DNA of 64,000 bases, from positions 1 to 64,000 of the forward strand of contig NZ_JAAGKO020000002.1 of NCBI RefSeq assembly GCF_027947535.2, in the 5' to 3' direction. Below, piece after piece: positions 10,833-19,826 of this stretch. Made by a program: the position numbers and the translations under genes. Position 1 is the stretch's first letter, and the number at the start of each line of letters is the position of its first letter. Under the pieces are notes generated by a model. That model searched no databases, was not told the origin of the DNA, and saw only the letters and a program-made list of their open reading frames with translations. This DNA comes from Streptantibioticus silvisoli. Its GTDB lineage: Bacteria > Actinomycetota > Actinomycetes > Streptomycetales > Streptomycetaceae.

Positions 10833-11894
10833 ATGCCAGCGCTGACCGATCTGTTCACCGTCCCCGTCGTCCAGGCCCCGATGGCGGGGGGCGCGTCGTG
10901 CCCGTCGCTGGCGGCCGAGGTGAGTGAAGCCGGGGGACTGGGCTTCCTCGCGGCCGGCTACAAGAGCGCCGCGGCCATGACCGAGGAGATCGAGCGGCTG
11001 CGGACCCTGACGTCCCGGCCGTTCGGCGTGAACCTCTTCATGCCGCAGACCGGCACGCCGGACCGCCAGGCCGTGGAGGCCTACCGGGGTCGGCTGACCG
11101 GTGAGGCCGAGTGGTACGGCGTCGAGCTCGGCGATCCCTACGGCCCGGCCGACGACGCCTTCGACGCCAAGGTCGCGGCGCTGACCGCGGACCCGGTGCC
11201 GGTCGTCAGCTTCACCTTCGGCTGCCCGGACCGCGCGGTGCTCGAGGCGTTCGGCCGCGCCGGTACGTACACCGTGGTCACCGTCACCTCGGTCGCCGAG
11301 GCGCGGGCGGCGCGCACGGCCGGCGCCGACGCGGTGTGCGTGCAGGGCCTGGAGGCCGGCGGCCACCAGGGCACCCACGTCGACGACCCGGAACGCGACG
11401 GCGCCGGCGCGGGGCTGCTGACGCTGGTCACCGCCGTACGGGAGTGCGTCGGGCTGCCGGTGGTGGCGGCGGGCGGCATCATGCGCGGCGGGCAGGTCGC
11501 GGCGGTGCTGGCGGCCGGCGCCAGCGCGGCCCAGCTGGGCACCGCGTTCCTGGTCTGTCCGGAGTCCGGCGCGAACGCGCTGCACAAGCGGGCGATGACC
11601 GATCCGGCGTTCAGCCACACGGAGTTGACCCGGGCGTTCTCCGGCCGGCCGGCCCGCGGACTGGTCAACCGGTTCCTGCGCGAGCACGGCGGGTTCGCGC
11701 CGGCCGCCTACCCGGCGCTGCACTTCCTGACGTCCGGGCTGCGCAAGGCGGCGGCCGCCAAGGGCGACCCGCAGGGCATGGCGCTGTGGGCCGGCCAGGG
11801 CCACCGGCTGGCCCGGGAGCTGCCCGCCGCCCGGCTGGTGCACACGCTGGCCGCCGAGCTGGACGCGGCCCGTTCCGGTGCGGCCGGCCGGTGA
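10833..11894 (+). CDS. Nitronate monooxygenase-like flavoprotein (2-nitropropane dioxygenase family)
   Basis: An FMN-dependent TIM-barrel protein of 353 aa. VQAPMAGGAS at the N-terminus, GGLGFLAAGYKS, FGVNLFMPQ, CVQGLEAGGHQG (the residues that flank FMN and the catalytic His) and AAGGIMRGGQVAAVLAAGASAAQLGTAF (phosphate-binding region) are all present. The family oxidises alkyl nitronates such as propionate-3-nitronate, a detoxification role; some members have other flavin roles. The ATG at 10833 is preferred to an in-frame GTG at 10827. Its stop overlaps the rsmE start by four bases (GTGA), so the two are coupled. Confidence 0.9.
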   Translation: MPALTDLFTVPVVQAPMAGGASCPSLAAEVSEAGGLGFLAAGYKSAAAMTEEIERLRTLTSRPFGVNLFMPQTGTPDRQAVEAYRGRLTGEAEWYGVELGDPYGPADDAFDAKVAALTADPVPVVSFTFGCPDRAVLEAFGRAGTYTVVTVTSVAEARAARTAGADAVCVQGLEAGGHQGTHVDDPERDGAGAGLLTLVTAVRECVGLPVVAAGGIMRGGQVAAVLAAGASAAQLGTAFLVCPESGANALHKRAMTDPAFSHTELTRAFSGRPARGLVNRFLREHGGFAPAAYPALHFLTSGLRKAAAAKGDPQGMALWAGQGHRLARELPAARLVHTLAAELDAARSGAAGR

Positions 11895-12628
11895 CCGCGC
11901 CGGTCTTCGTCGTACCGGCCGCCGACCTGGCCGCCGACCACGTCACCGTCGCCGGAGCGGAGGGCCGGCACGCGGTGTCGGTGCGCCGGCTGCGGGTGGG
12001 CGAGGCCGTGGTGCTGACCGACGGTGCGGGCGGCGGCGCGGCCGGCACCGTCACCGCGGTCGAGGGCAAGGACCGCCTCCAGGTCGCCGTCACCGGCCGG
12101 CGCACCGAGGCCGCGCCGGTGCCGCGGCTGACCGTCGTGCAGGCGCTGCCCAAGGGCGACCGGGGCGAGCTGGCGGTGGAGACGATGACGGAGGCCGGGG
12201 TGGACGCGGTCGTGCCGTGGGCGGCCTCGCGGTGCGTCACGCAGTGGAAGGGCGAGCGGGGGGAGAAGGCGCTCGCGAAGTGGCGGGCCACCGCGCGGGA
12301 GGCCGGCAAGCAGTCGCGCCGGCTGCGGTTCCCCGACGTCACCGGCCCGATGACCACCCGGCAGGTCTGCGATCTGCTGTCCGGCGCGTCCTTCGCCGCC
12401 GTCCTGCACGAGGAGGGCGCGCTGCCGCTGGCCCGGGCGGTGCTGCCCGACCACGGTGACCTGGTGCTCGTCGTCGGCCCCGAGGGCGGCGTCGCCCCGG
12501 AGGAACTCGCCGCGTTCGCCGCCGTCGGCGCCGCCCCGCACCGGCTCGGTCCCACCGTCCTGCGCACCTCCACCGCCGGCGTGGCCGCCGCCGCCGTCCT
12601 GCTGACCCGCACCGGCCGCTGGAACTGA
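11891..12628 (+). CDS. rsmE: 16S rRNA (uracil1498-N3)-methyltransferase RsmE
   Basis: RsmE methylates U1498 of 16S rRNA in the decoding region, using SAM and a SPOUT (knotted) fold. The 245-aa protein has the PUA-like N-domain (FVVPAADLAADHVTVAG...HAVSVRRLRVGEAVVLTDG). The SPOUT core includes QALPKGDRGELAVETMTEAGVDAVVPW, KQSRRLRFP, LVVGPEGGVAPEEL and LGPTVLRTSTAGVAAAAVL. The GTG at 11891 overlaps the previous stop as GTGA, the standard coupled arrangement, and starts VTAPVFVV. The linkage of a nitronate monooxygenase-like gene to rsmE recurs in Streptomyces. Confidence 0.95.
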   Translation: MTAPVFVVPAADLAADHVTVAGAEGRHAVSVRRLRVGEAVVLTDGAGGGAAGTVTAVEGKDRLQVAVTGRRTEAAPVPRLTVVQALPKGDRGELAVETMTEAGVDAVVPWAASRCVTQWKGERGEKALAKWRATAREAGKQSRRLRFPDVTGPMTTRQVCDLLSGASFAAVLHEEGALPLARAVLPDHGDLVLVVGPEGGVAPEELAAFAAVGAAPHRLGPTVLRTSTAGVAAAAVLLTRTGRWN

Positions 12629-12641
12629 CGGCACCGGGTCC

Positions 12642-12723
12642 GTGCGGACGGCGTGCGGGGGGAGGCTTTCGTGCGGAGGGTGTGCGGGGACGCGTTCGGG
12701 CGGAACGCATGAGGGGACGCGCC
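12642..12723 (+). repeat. Three tandem 26-29-bp units after rsmE
   Basis: Units 12642-12670, 12671-12697 and 12698-12723 share a GTGCGGA-N-GTGTGCGGGGACGCGTTC-like pattern with progressive divergence. The array begins 13 bases after the rsmE stop codon and sits ahead of the DUF1992 gene. Confidence 0.65.
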
Positions 12724-12809
12724 GTGGCCCGCCCGGCGGCCGACCCCGTCGGCGCGGTGCCGTCCGGCATGATGGAAGCACCACCGCCGTGCCGACGGGA
12801 GGAGCCCCC

Positions 12810-13211
12810 ATGACCGAACGCAAGCCGCCCGGACTGGACTTCGAGTCCTGGGTCGACCGGCAGATCCGCGAGGCCGAGGAACGCGGCGCCTTCAAGGACC
12901 TGCCGGGCGCCGGGAAGCCGCTGGAGAGCCTGGACCGGCCCTACGACGAGACGTGGTGGCTCAAGCAGAAGATGGCCAGTGAGGGGCTGTCCTTCCTGCC
13001 GCCGGCCCTCGCGCTGCGCAAGGAGGCCGAGGACACCCTGGAACAGGCGTCCCGGGCCCCCTCCGAGGCCGCGGTCCGGCGCCTGCTGGAACCGCTGAAC
13101 GACAGGATCGCCGCAGCGGTCCGCCGCCCCCCGCCCGGCCCCCCGCTCGGCCTGAGGCCGATCGACGTCGAGGACTTCCTGCGCGAGTGGCGCACCCGCC
13201 GCTCGGCCTGA
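12810..13211 (+). CDS. DUF1992 (DnaJ homologue C28-like) domain protein
   Basis: A 133-aa single-domain protein matching the DUF1992/DnaJ C28 conserved domain. Recognisable blocks are WVDRQIREAEERGAFKDLPGAGKPL and WWLKQKMASEGLSFLPPALALRKEAE; the C-terminus is LRPIDVEDFLREWRTRR. The family is widespread, and vertebrate members carry the domain behind a J domain; the molecular role is not known. The ATG at 12810 has GGGAGGAG (12798-12804) as ribosome site. The frame is open further upstream but only through repeat sequence. Confidence 0.88.
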   Translation: MTERKPPGLDFESWVDRQIREAEERGAFKDLPGAGKPLESLDRPYDETWWLKQKMASEGLSFLPPALALRKEAEDTLEQASRAPSEAAVRRLLEPLNDRIAAAVRRPPPGPPLGLRPIDVEDFLREWRTRRSA

Positions 13212-13265
13212 CGGGGGCGCCGTGCGGATGCCACGGCTCGGCGCGCGGGCTCTTCCCCCGGTGCG

Positions 13266-13472
13266 GTTGCCGATGGGGGTGCCCACGGGTCCGATGCCGA
13301 CGGTGCGGGGTACCCCCGGGGCAGTTGCTGACGGTGCGCGGTGCCTCGTGGGTACGTTGCCGACGGTGCGGTTGCCGATGGCGGTGCCCCCGGGGCCGTT
13401 GCCGACGGTGCGGTTGCCCACGGGTCCGTCGCTGACGGTGGGGCGCCCCCGGGGCCGTCGCCGACGCCAAGG
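13266..13472 (+). repeat. About seven tandem copies of a ~30-bp unit
   Basis: The unit is approximately GTTGCCGACGGTGCGG followed by a (T/G)(T/G)(G/A)CCC(C/A)CGGG(G/T)CC segment. It recurs near 13266, 13295, 13323, 13355, 13397, 13427 and 13456 with substitutions and one internal expansion. The array lies between a DUF1992 gene and tricorn. Confidence 0.7.
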
Positions 13473-13615
13473 GTGCCCCGGCGAGGCACCGCGGCCCGCC
13501 GCCCGGCCCGGCTGCCGCCCGGCCGCCGCCCGGGCGCCCCCTGCGACCGCCGCGCGGGCGCCCCCGCCGGGACCGGCCTCGCCCGGGCACCCTCGTCGTG
13601 AAGCGTTCGCGTGGT

Positions 13616-13621
13616 TAATGT
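13616..13621 (+). promoter_or_regulatory. Candidate -10 box for leaderless tricorn transcript
   Basis: TAATGT fits the -10 consensus and ends seven bases before the preferred GTG start at 13629, so transcription would begin at or next to the start codon. No ribosome site is visible in front of the gene, which is consistent with a leaderless mRNA. Confidence 0.4.
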
Positions 13622-13628
13622 GGCGTTC

Positions 13629-16600
13629 GTGACGCAGCCTTCGTATCTCCGATACCCGCACCTGCACGGTGACTTGATCACCTTCACCGCCGAGGACGAC
13701 GTCTGGGCGGCGTCGCTGACCGGCGCCGGGCGTGCCTGGCGGGTCAGCTCCGACAACATGCCGGTGCGCCGGCCCCGGATCTCGCCGGACGGCCGGCACA
13801 TCGCGTACACCACCACGCGGGACGGCGCGCCGGAGAACGTCGTGGTCCCGGTGGACGGCGGCGCGGCGCGGCGGCTGACGCACTGGGGCGTCGGGCGCAA
13901 CGCGGTCTCGACCTGGACGCCGGACGGCGACGTCGTCGTGGTCAGTTCCCGGGGCGAGGCGTCGGCGCAGCGCTCCTGGGCCTACGCGCTGCCGGTCGGC
14001 GGCGGGCCGGCCCTGCGGTTGCCGTACGGCTGGGTCGGCGACGTGGCGTACGGGCCGGGCGGCGCGGTGCTGACCTGCTCGGTGCCCGGCATCCGGGAGG
14101 CCGCCGCGTGGAAGCGCTACCGGGGCGGCGGGGCCGGCAAGCTGTGGCTGGACCCGGACGGCGGTGGCGAGTTCCACCGGGTGCTCGCCGGGCTGGACGG
14201 CAACCTGGAGTGCCCGATGTGGGTGGGGGAGCGGCTGGCGTTCCTGTCCGACCACGAGGGCACCGGAGCGCTCTACTCCTGCCTGCCCGACGGCGACGAC
14301 CTGCGCCGGCACAGCGCGCTCGGCGGCTTCTACGCCCGGCACGCGGCCACCGACGGCGAACGCGTCGTCTTCACCGCGGCCGGCCGGCTGCACCTGGTCG
14401 AGTCGCTGGACGCCGGGCCGGACGCCGCCCGGGTGCTGGAGATCCGGCTGGGCGGGCAGGTCACCGACCGGCAGCCGTACCCGGTGCGCGCCGCCGCGCA
14501 CTTCGGCGACGCCTCGCCGGACCACACCGGCCGCGGCAGCGCGGTGGAGGTCCGCGGCACCATCCACTGGGTCACCCACCGCGACGGCCCGGCCCGCGCG
14601 CTGGCCGTCACCCCCGGCGTCCGCACCCGGCTGCCGCGGGTCTTCCGCAAGGGCGGCACCGGCGAGACGCAGGTGGTGTGGGTCACCGACGCCGAGGGCG
14701 ACGACGCCCTGGAGATCGGCGCGTCCACCGGCGTCACCGCCCCCGCCGCGCCGCGCCGGATGGCCGCCGGACAGCTGGGCCGGGTGCACGCGATGACCGT
14801 CTCGCCGGACGGCCGCCGGGTCGCGGTCGCCGCGCACGACGGACGCGTCCTGCTGGTCGACACCGACAGCGGCGAGGTGCGGACGGTGTGCGCCGACGGC
14901 GACGACGGCGACGCCTCCGGCCTGGTCTTCTCGCCCGACTCCGGCTGGCTGGCCTGGTCCCAGCCCGGCCCCGGCGGGCTGCGCAACCTGCGGATCGCCA
15001 ACGTCGCCACCCTCGCGGTCGCCGACGCCACCCCGCTGCGGTTCACCGACCACTCCCCGGCGTTCACCGCCGACGGCAAGCACCTGGCGTTCCTGTCGGA
15101 ACGGGCCTTCGACCCGGTCTACGACGCGCACGTGTTCGACCTGTCGTTCCCCAACGCCTGCCGCCCGCACCTGATCACGCTGGCTGCCGACACCCCCTCG
15201 CCGTTCGGGCCGCAGCGGGCCGGCCGGTCGCTGGGCCGCGGTGACGACGACGGCCACGACGGCGACAAGCAGCCGAAGGCCTCCGGCGCCGACGGCGAGG
15301 GCGACGACAAGCGCACCCCGGTCACCCGGGTCGACGTCGAGGGGCTGGCCGACCGCATCGTGCCGTTCCCGGTGGAGGCCGGGCGGTACTCCACGCTGCG
15401 TACCGCCGGCACCGGCGTGCTGTGGCTGCGCCACCCGCTGACCGGCGTGCTCGGCGACTCGCTGGCCTCACCGCAGGACCGCGCCCCGGTCTCGGTCCTC
15501 CAGCGCTACGACCTGGCCCGGCTGCGGTCGGAGGAGCTCGCCGAGGACGTGGCGGACTTCCGGGTCACCGGCGACGGCGAACGCCTGGCGCTGCTGTACG
15601 ACGCGCGGCTGCGGATCGTGCCGTCCGACAGCAAGTCCTCCGACGACGACGACGGCGACGGCAGCGTCACCGTCGACCTGTCGCGGGTGCGGCTCACCGT
15701 CGATCCGGCCGCCGAATGGCGCCAGATGTACGAGGAGACCGGCCGCCTGATGCGCGACAACTTCTGGCGTGCCGACATGAACGGCGTCGACTGGGACGGT
15801 GTCCTGGACCGCTACCGCCCGGTGCTGGACGGCGTCGCCACCCACGACGACCTGGTCGACCTGCTGTGGGAGGTGCACGGCGAGCTGGGCACCTCGCACG
15901 CCTACGTCCTGCCGCCCGGTGCCTACCACGACGTCGCCCGCCGCCAGGGGCTGCTGGGCGCCGACATCGCCCGTGACCCCGACGGCCTGTGGCGGGTGGA
16001 GCGCGTGCTGCCGTCGGAGACCTCCGACCCGCACGCCCGCTCGCCGCTGGCCGCCCCCGGGGTGGCCGTGCGCTCCGGCGACGCGATCACCGCGGTCGAC
16101 GGCCGCCCGGTGGAGGAGCTGACCGGGCCGGCGCCGCTGCTGGTCGGCACCGCGGGCAAGCCGGTGGAGCTGACGGTGCTGCCCTCCTCCGGCGAGCCGC
16201 GCGCCGTCGTCGTGGTGCCGCTGGCCAGCGAGGAGGCGCTGCGCTACCACGACTGGGTGGCCGGCCGCCGCGCCCACGTCCGCCAGGCCTCCGGCGGCCG
16301 GCTGGGCTACCTGCACGTGCCCGACATGATGGGCGCCGGCTGGGCGCAGCTGCACCGCGACCTGCGGGTGGAGCTGGGCCGCGAGGGCGTGGTCCTCGAC
16401 GTCCGGGAGAACCGCGGCGGCCACACCTCGCAGCTGGTCGTCGAAAAGCTGGCCCGCCGCCTGATCAGCTGGGACTACCCGCGCGACGGGACCCCGACGG
16501 CCTACCCGGCGGACGCCCCGCGCGGCCCGGTCGTCGCGGTGGCCGACGAGTTCGCCGGCTCGGACGGCGACATCGTCAACGGCGCGTTCCAGGCGCTCGG

Positions 16601-16913
16601 CATCGGCCCGGTGGTCGGCACCCGCACCTGGGGCGGCGTCATCGGCATCGACTCGCGGTACGCGCTGGTCGACGGCACGCTGATCACCCAGCCGAAGTTC
16701 GCCACCTGGATGGAGGGTTGCGGCTGGGGCATGGAGAACCACGGCATCGACCCGGACGTCGAGGTCGTCATCACCCCGCAGGACCGGGTGCACGGCCGCG
16801 ACCCGCAGCTGGACACCGCGATCCGGCTGGCCCTGGAGGCGCTGGAGGCCACCCCGGCCAGGACCCCGCCGCCGCTGCCGCCGGTCCCGGGCGGTGACCG
16901 AACGCAGGACTGA
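13629..16913 (+). CDS. Tricorn protease homologue (S41 family)
   Basis: A 1094-aa tricorn core protease, a giant cytoplasmic peptidase that trims proteasome products to short peptides. The N-terminal two thirds form β-propellers with SPDGRHIAYTTTRDG-type blades. The C-terminus holds the C1, PDZ and C2 catalytic domains. Catalytic residues align with archaeal tricorn: Ser756-His757 (GTSHAYV), nucleophile Ser978 with Asp979 (FAGSDGD) and Glu1036 (MENHGID). An acidic/Gly insert with DDDGHDGDKQ lies between the propellers. GTG codons occur at 13611, 13620 and 13629; VTQPSYLRYPHLHGD from 13629 is the usual start. No ribosome site is visible. Confidence 0.95.
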   Translation: MTQPSYLRYPHLHGDLITFTAEDDVWAASLTGAGRAWRVSSDNMPVRRPRISPDGRHIAYTTTRDGAPENVVVPVDGGAARRLTHWGVGRNAVSTWTPDGDVVVVSSRGEASAQRSWAYALPVGGGPALRLPYGWVGDVAYGPGGAVLTCSVPGIREAAAWKRYRGGGAGKLWLDPDGGGEFHRVLAGLDGNLECPMWVGERLAFLSDHEGTGALYSCLPDGDDLRRHSALGGFYARHAATDGERVVFTAAGRLHLVESLDAGPDAARVLEIRLGGQVTDRQPYPVRAAAHFGDASPDHTGRGSAVEVRGTIHWVTHRDGPARALAVTPGVRTRLPRVFRKGGTGETQVVWVTDAEGDDALEIGASTGVTAPAAPRRMAAGQLGRVHAMTVSPDGRRVAVAAHDGRVLLVDTDSGEVRTVCADGDDGDASGLVFSPDSGWLAWSQPGPGGLRNLRIANVATLAVADATPLRFTDHSPAFTADGKHLAFLSERAFDPVYDAHVFDLSFPNACRPHLITLAADTPSPFGPQRAGRSLGRGDDDGHDGDKQPKASGADGEGDDKRTPVTRVDVEGLADRIVPFPVEAGRYSTLRTAGTGVLWLRHPLTGVLGDSLASPQDRAPVSVLQRYDLARLRSEELAEDVADFRVTGDGERLALLYDARLRIVPSDSKSSDDDDGDGSVTVDLSRVRLTVDPAAEWRQMYEETGRLMRDNFWRADMNGVDWDGVLDRYRPVLDGVATHDDLVDLLWEVHGELGTSHAYVLPPGAYHDVARRQGLLGADIARDPDGLWRVERVLPSETSDPHARSPLAAPGVAVRSGDAITAVDGRPVEELTGPAPLLVGTAGKPVELTVLPSSGEPRAVVVVPLASEEALRYHDWVAGRRAHVRQASGGRLGYLHVPDMMGAGWAQLHRDLRVELGREGVVLDVRENRGGHTSQLVVEKLARRLISWDYPRDGTPTAYPADAPRGPVVAVADEFAGSDGDIVNGAFQALGIGPVVGTRTWGGVIGIDSRYALVDGTLITQPKFATWMEGCGWGMENHGIDPDVEVVITPQDRVHGRDPQLDTAIRLALEALEATPARTPPPLPPVPGGDRTQD

Positions 16914-16923
16914 CCCCGGCCGG

Positions 16924-16987
16924 GCGGTGCGGGACGCTGCGCTGTGCGGTGCGGGATGGCCGGCGGTGCGGTGGGTGCGGTGCGGGA
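16924..16987 (+). repeat. Irregular GCGGTGCGGGA repeats after the tricorn gene
   Basis: Copies begin at 16924, 16946 and 16977 with a partial copy at 16963. The cluster starts eleven bases after the tricorn stop codon. Spacing is irregular, so this is a weaker case than the other post-stop arrays. Confidence 0.5.
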
Positions 16988-17095
16988 CGCCGTCCCACCC
17001 CCACCACCCGGCTCGGCCATCCCGGCCACACCGGTGCCGTCCGGCCGGTAGGCTGCGGCGCGTAACGACCCGGAGCTGATGAAGGAGACGTGGCC

Positions 17096-17452
17096 GTGGC
17101 GGGAGAACCGCAGGCGGACTGCCTGTTCTGCAAGATCGTCGCGGGGGACATCCCGGCGACCATCGTCCGTGAGTCGCCGAACACCATCTCGTTCCGCGAC
17201 ATCAACCCGCAGGCCCCCACCCACGTTCTGGTCATCCCGCGCGTGCACTACGCCAACGCCGCCGAACTGGCCGACAACGAGCCGCAGTTGTGCGGGGAGC
17301 TGCTGAGCGAGGCCGGCGCGGTCGCCGAGCAGGAGAAGGTGGACGTCACCGGCTACCGCATCGTGTTCAACACCGGCGCCGGCGCCGGCCAGACCGTCTT
17401 CCACACCCACGCCCACGTCCTGGGCGGCCGTGACCTGCAACGCCTCGTCTGA
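17096..17452 (+). CDS. HIT family protein (HINT branch)
   Basis: A 118-aa histidine-triad nucleotide-binding protein. His103, His105 and His107 form HTHAHVL near the C-terminus, the catalytic triad that hydrolyses adenosine phosphoramidates and acyl- or lysyl-AMP. CLFCKIVAGDIPA at the N-terminus supplies the CxxC half of a structural zinc site found in many bacterial HINTs. The GTG at 17096 is chosen because AAGGAG (17082-17087) is well spaced from it and too close to the GTG at 17090. It is followed 21 bases later by the RNase Z gene, so the two are probably co-transcribed. Confidence 0.93.
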   Translation: MAGEPQADCLFCKIVAGDIPATIVRESPNTISFRDINPQAPTHVLVIPRVHYANAAELADNEPQLCGELLSEAGAVAEQEKVDVTGYRIVFNTGAGAGQTVFHTHAHVLGGRDLQRLV

Positions 17453-17473
17453 CAGCGGCGGTTGACCGACGCC

Positions 17474-18373
17474 ATGCGTGAACTCGTCGTGCTGGGCACC
17501 GCCAGCCAGGTGCCCACCCGGCACCGCAACCACAACGGCTACCTGCTGCGCTGGGACGGCGAAGGCATCCTGTTCGACCCCGGCGAGGGCACCCAGCGCC
17601 AGATGCTGCACGCCGGGGTCGCCGCCCACGACCTCACCCGGATCTGCGTCACGCACTTCCACGGCGACCACAGCCTGGGCCTGGCCGGCGTGGTGCAGCG
17701 GATCAACCTCGACCGCGTCCCGCACCCCGTCACCGCCCACTACCCGGCCTCCGGCGAGCACTTCTTCGACCGGCTGTGCCACGCCACCGCCTACCGCGAG
17801 ACCGTCGCCCCGGTCCGGGCACCGGTGGCCGGCGACGGGGTGATCGCCGAGACCGCCGGCTTCACCCTGTCCGCCCGGCGGCTGTCGCACCCCGTCGAGG
17901 CGTTCGGCTACCGCCTGGCCGAACCGGACGGCCGCCGCATCCTGCCCGACCGGCTCGCCGCCCACGGCATCACCGGACCAGACGTCGGCCTGCTCCAGCG
18001 CGACGGCGAACTGCGCGGCGTCACCCTGGACCAGGTCAGCGTGCCGCGCCCGGGGCAGAAGTTCGCGTTCGTGATGGACACCCGGATGTGCGACGCCGTC
18101 GGTGAACTCGCCGACGGCTGCGACCTGCTGGTCATCGAGTCCACCTTCCTCGACGCCGACGAGGACCTGGCCCGCGAGCACGGCCACCTCACCGCCGCCC
18201 AGGCCGCCCGCACCGCGGCCGCCGCCGGGGTGCGGCACCTGGTGCTCACCCACTTCTCCCAGCGCTACCGCGACCCCGACGCGTTCGAGCGGGAGGCCCG
18301 CGACGCCGGGTTCCAGGGCGCGCTGACCATCGCCCGCGACCTGGACCGGGTGCCGGTCCCCAAGCGCCGCTGA
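17474..18373 (+). CDS. rnz: Ribonuclease Z (MBL-fold tRNA 3'-endonuclease)
   Basis: RNase Z cuts tRNA precursors 3' of the discriminator base. The 299-aa protein carries the MBL motif THFHGDH with His61, His63, Asp65 and His66. It has the RNase Z-typical start [23 protein letters not shown]...[11 protein letters not shown], a flexible arm region ([14 protein letters not shown]), Asp in VMDTRM and His in LTHFSQRY. The ATG at 17474 is used; an in-frame TTG at 17462 would add four residues. The HIT gene precedes it closely. A hairpin follows. Confidence 0.9.
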   Translation: MRELVVLGTASQVPTRHRNHNGYLLRWDGEGILFDPGEGTQRQMLHAGVAAHDLTRICVTHFHGDHSLGLAGVVQRINLDRVPHPVTAHYPASGEHFFDRLCHATAYRETVAPVRAPVAGDGVIAETAGFTLSARRLSHPVEAFGYRLAEPDGRRILPDRLAAHGITGPDVGLLQRDGELRGVTLDQVSVPRPGQKFAFVMDTRMCDAVGELADGCDLLVIESTFLDADEDLAREHGHLTAAQAARTAAAAGVRHLVLTHFSQRYRDPDAFEREARDAGFQGALTIARDLDRVPVPKRR

Positions 18374-18386
18374 TCTTGCGCCGTTT

Positions 18387-18417
18387 CGCCCACCGGGCAT
18401 CTTTCCCCTGGTGGGCG
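18387..18417 (+). terminator. Hairpin terminator after rnz
   Basis: CGCCCACC (18387-18394) pairs with GGTGGGCG (18410-18417) and continues inward through a G-T wobble and two G-C pairs to an 11-bp stem with a nine-base loop. It starts 13 bases after the rnz stop. There is no T-run, common for Streptomyces terminators. Confidence 0.6.
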
Positions 18418-18518
18418 CCGTGTGCGTACAGTGCACGCGTACCCCGCGCGCGTTCCGCCGGGCCGTGTCGGCCGGCCGGTACGCACGCGCGGGGGAGCAC
18501 GCCGAAAGGAGCCACCAC

Positions 18519-19619
18519 GTGTCCGAGCTTCCCGTTCCCGAGCTGCCGATCCTCGATCCGCTGGCCGCGCTGCGCCGCGCCGGGGACCCCGGGACCGACG
18601 TCTACCTGACCGGGACCGTCTTCCTGGACATCATCTTCACCGGCATGCGCAGCGCACCGGTACGCGGCACCGAGACCTGGGCCCGCGGCATGGGCTCCAG
18701 CCCCGGCGGCATCGCCAACATGGCCACCGCCCTGGCCCGGCTGGGCCTGCGCACCTCGCTGGCCGCCGCGTTCGGCGACGACGTCTACGGCGACTTCTGC
18801 TGGGAGTGCCTGGAACGCGACGAGGGCATCGACCTGACGCACTCGCGCCGGGTCCGCGGCTGGCACTCGCCGGTGACGGTCTCCATGGCGTACGAGGACG
18901 AGCGCACCATGGTCAGCCACGGCCACGAGGCCCCGCCGCCGGAGGAACCCGCCCCCAGCTGCCCGCCGGCCTCCCGCGCGTCGATCGCCTCGCTGGCCCA
19001 GGGCCGCCGCGAGGAGTGGATCGAGCACGCCGCCCGGCACGGCAGCCGGATCTTCGCCGACGTCGGCTGGGACGAGACCGGCCGCTGGGACCCCGCCGAC
19101 CTCGCCGACCTCGAACACTGCGACGCCTTCCTGCCCAACGCCGACGAGGCGATGCGCTACACCCGTACCGACGACCCGCGCATGGCGGCCCGCAAGCTCG
19201 CCGAACGCGTGCCGGTCGCCGTCGTCACCATGGGCTCGCGCGGCGCGTGCGCGGTCGACTCCGCCACCGGGGAGTCCGCCGAGGTGCCCGCCCTGCTGGT
19301 CGACGCCCTCGACCCCACCGGCGCCGGCGACGTCTTCGTCGCCGGGTTCGTCACCGGCTCACTGGCCGGCTGGCCGCTGGCCGACCGGCTCGCCTTCGCC
19401 AGCCTGACCGCCGCGCTGTCCGTCCAGGAGTTCGGCGGCTCGCTGTCCGCGCCCGGCTGGGTGGAGATCGCCGCCTGGTGGCAGCACGCGAAGTCCTACG
19501 ACGACCAGGACCGCGCCGCGCTGCGCCGCTACGCCTTCCTCGACGACCTGCTGCCCTGCGGCTCGCGCCGCTGGCCGCTGCGCCGCGCGGTGCCCACCAT
19601 CGGCTTCCGCACCGGATGA
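18519..19619 (+). CDS. PfkB-family carbohydrate kinase
   Basis: A 366-aa ribokinase/PfkB-type sugar kinase. The N-terminal substrate-binding segment has GGIANMATALARLGL. The C-terminal PfkB signature DPTGAGDVFVAGFV holds the anion hole and the catalytic base Asp. The GTG at 18519 follows GAAAGGA (18504-18510) at proper spacing. The sugar cannot be read from sequence; no transporter or catabolic gene is adjacent. The stop codon lies inside the first of three 20-bp tandem units. Confidence 0.88.
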   Translation: MSELPVPELPILDPLAALRRAGDPGTDVYLTGTVFLDIIFTGMRSAPVRGTETWARGMGSSPGGIANMATALARLGLRTSLAAAFGDDVYGDFCWECLERDEGIDLTHSRRVRGWHSPVTVSMAYEDERTMVSHGHEAPPPEEPAPSCPPASRASIASLAQGRREEWIEHAARHGSRIFADVGWDETGRWDPADLADLEHCDAFLPNADEAMRYTRTDDPRMAARKLAERVPVAVVTMGSRGACAVDSATGESAEVPALLVDALDPTGAGDVFVAGFVTGSLAGWPLADRLAFASLTAALSVQEFGGSLSAPGWVEIAAWWQHAKSYDDQDRAALRRYAFLDDLLPCGSRRWPLRRAVPTIGFRTG

Positions 19620-19680
19620 TCGGCCGAAGCACCGGGTGACCGGCCAACGTACCGGGTGACCGGCCGGCGCACGCGGTGCG
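19611..19680 (+). repeat. Exact-period 20-bp tandem repeat spanning the kinase stop codon
   Basis: Units 19611-19630, 19631-19650 and 19651-19670 share ACCGG(A/G)TGA(T/C)CGGCC plus a variable five-base end; a partial copy follows to 19680. The first unit contains the TGA stop codon of the PfkB kinase (19617-19619), and each later unit repeats the same TGA. Confidence 0.85.
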
Positions 19681-19826
19681 CGGGGCCCGCGGGCCGGGCC
19701 GGCGGCGGAACCGGACGGCAAATGCCCTCGGTACGTGGCGCCCCGGCGTCGTACCCTGGACACCCAAGGCCTCACGCGGGCCCCATCGCACCGGAAAGCG
19801 GGACAGGTAGGCCCTAGAGCCGGCCC

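Larger units (their letters stand above)
13212..13628. other. 417-bp gap filled by a degenerate tandem repeat
   Basis: No gene is supported here. Most of the gap (about 13266-13472) is the tandem repeat listed separately. The remainder is GC-rich sequence with the tricorn gene promoter at its right end. Confidence 0.7.
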
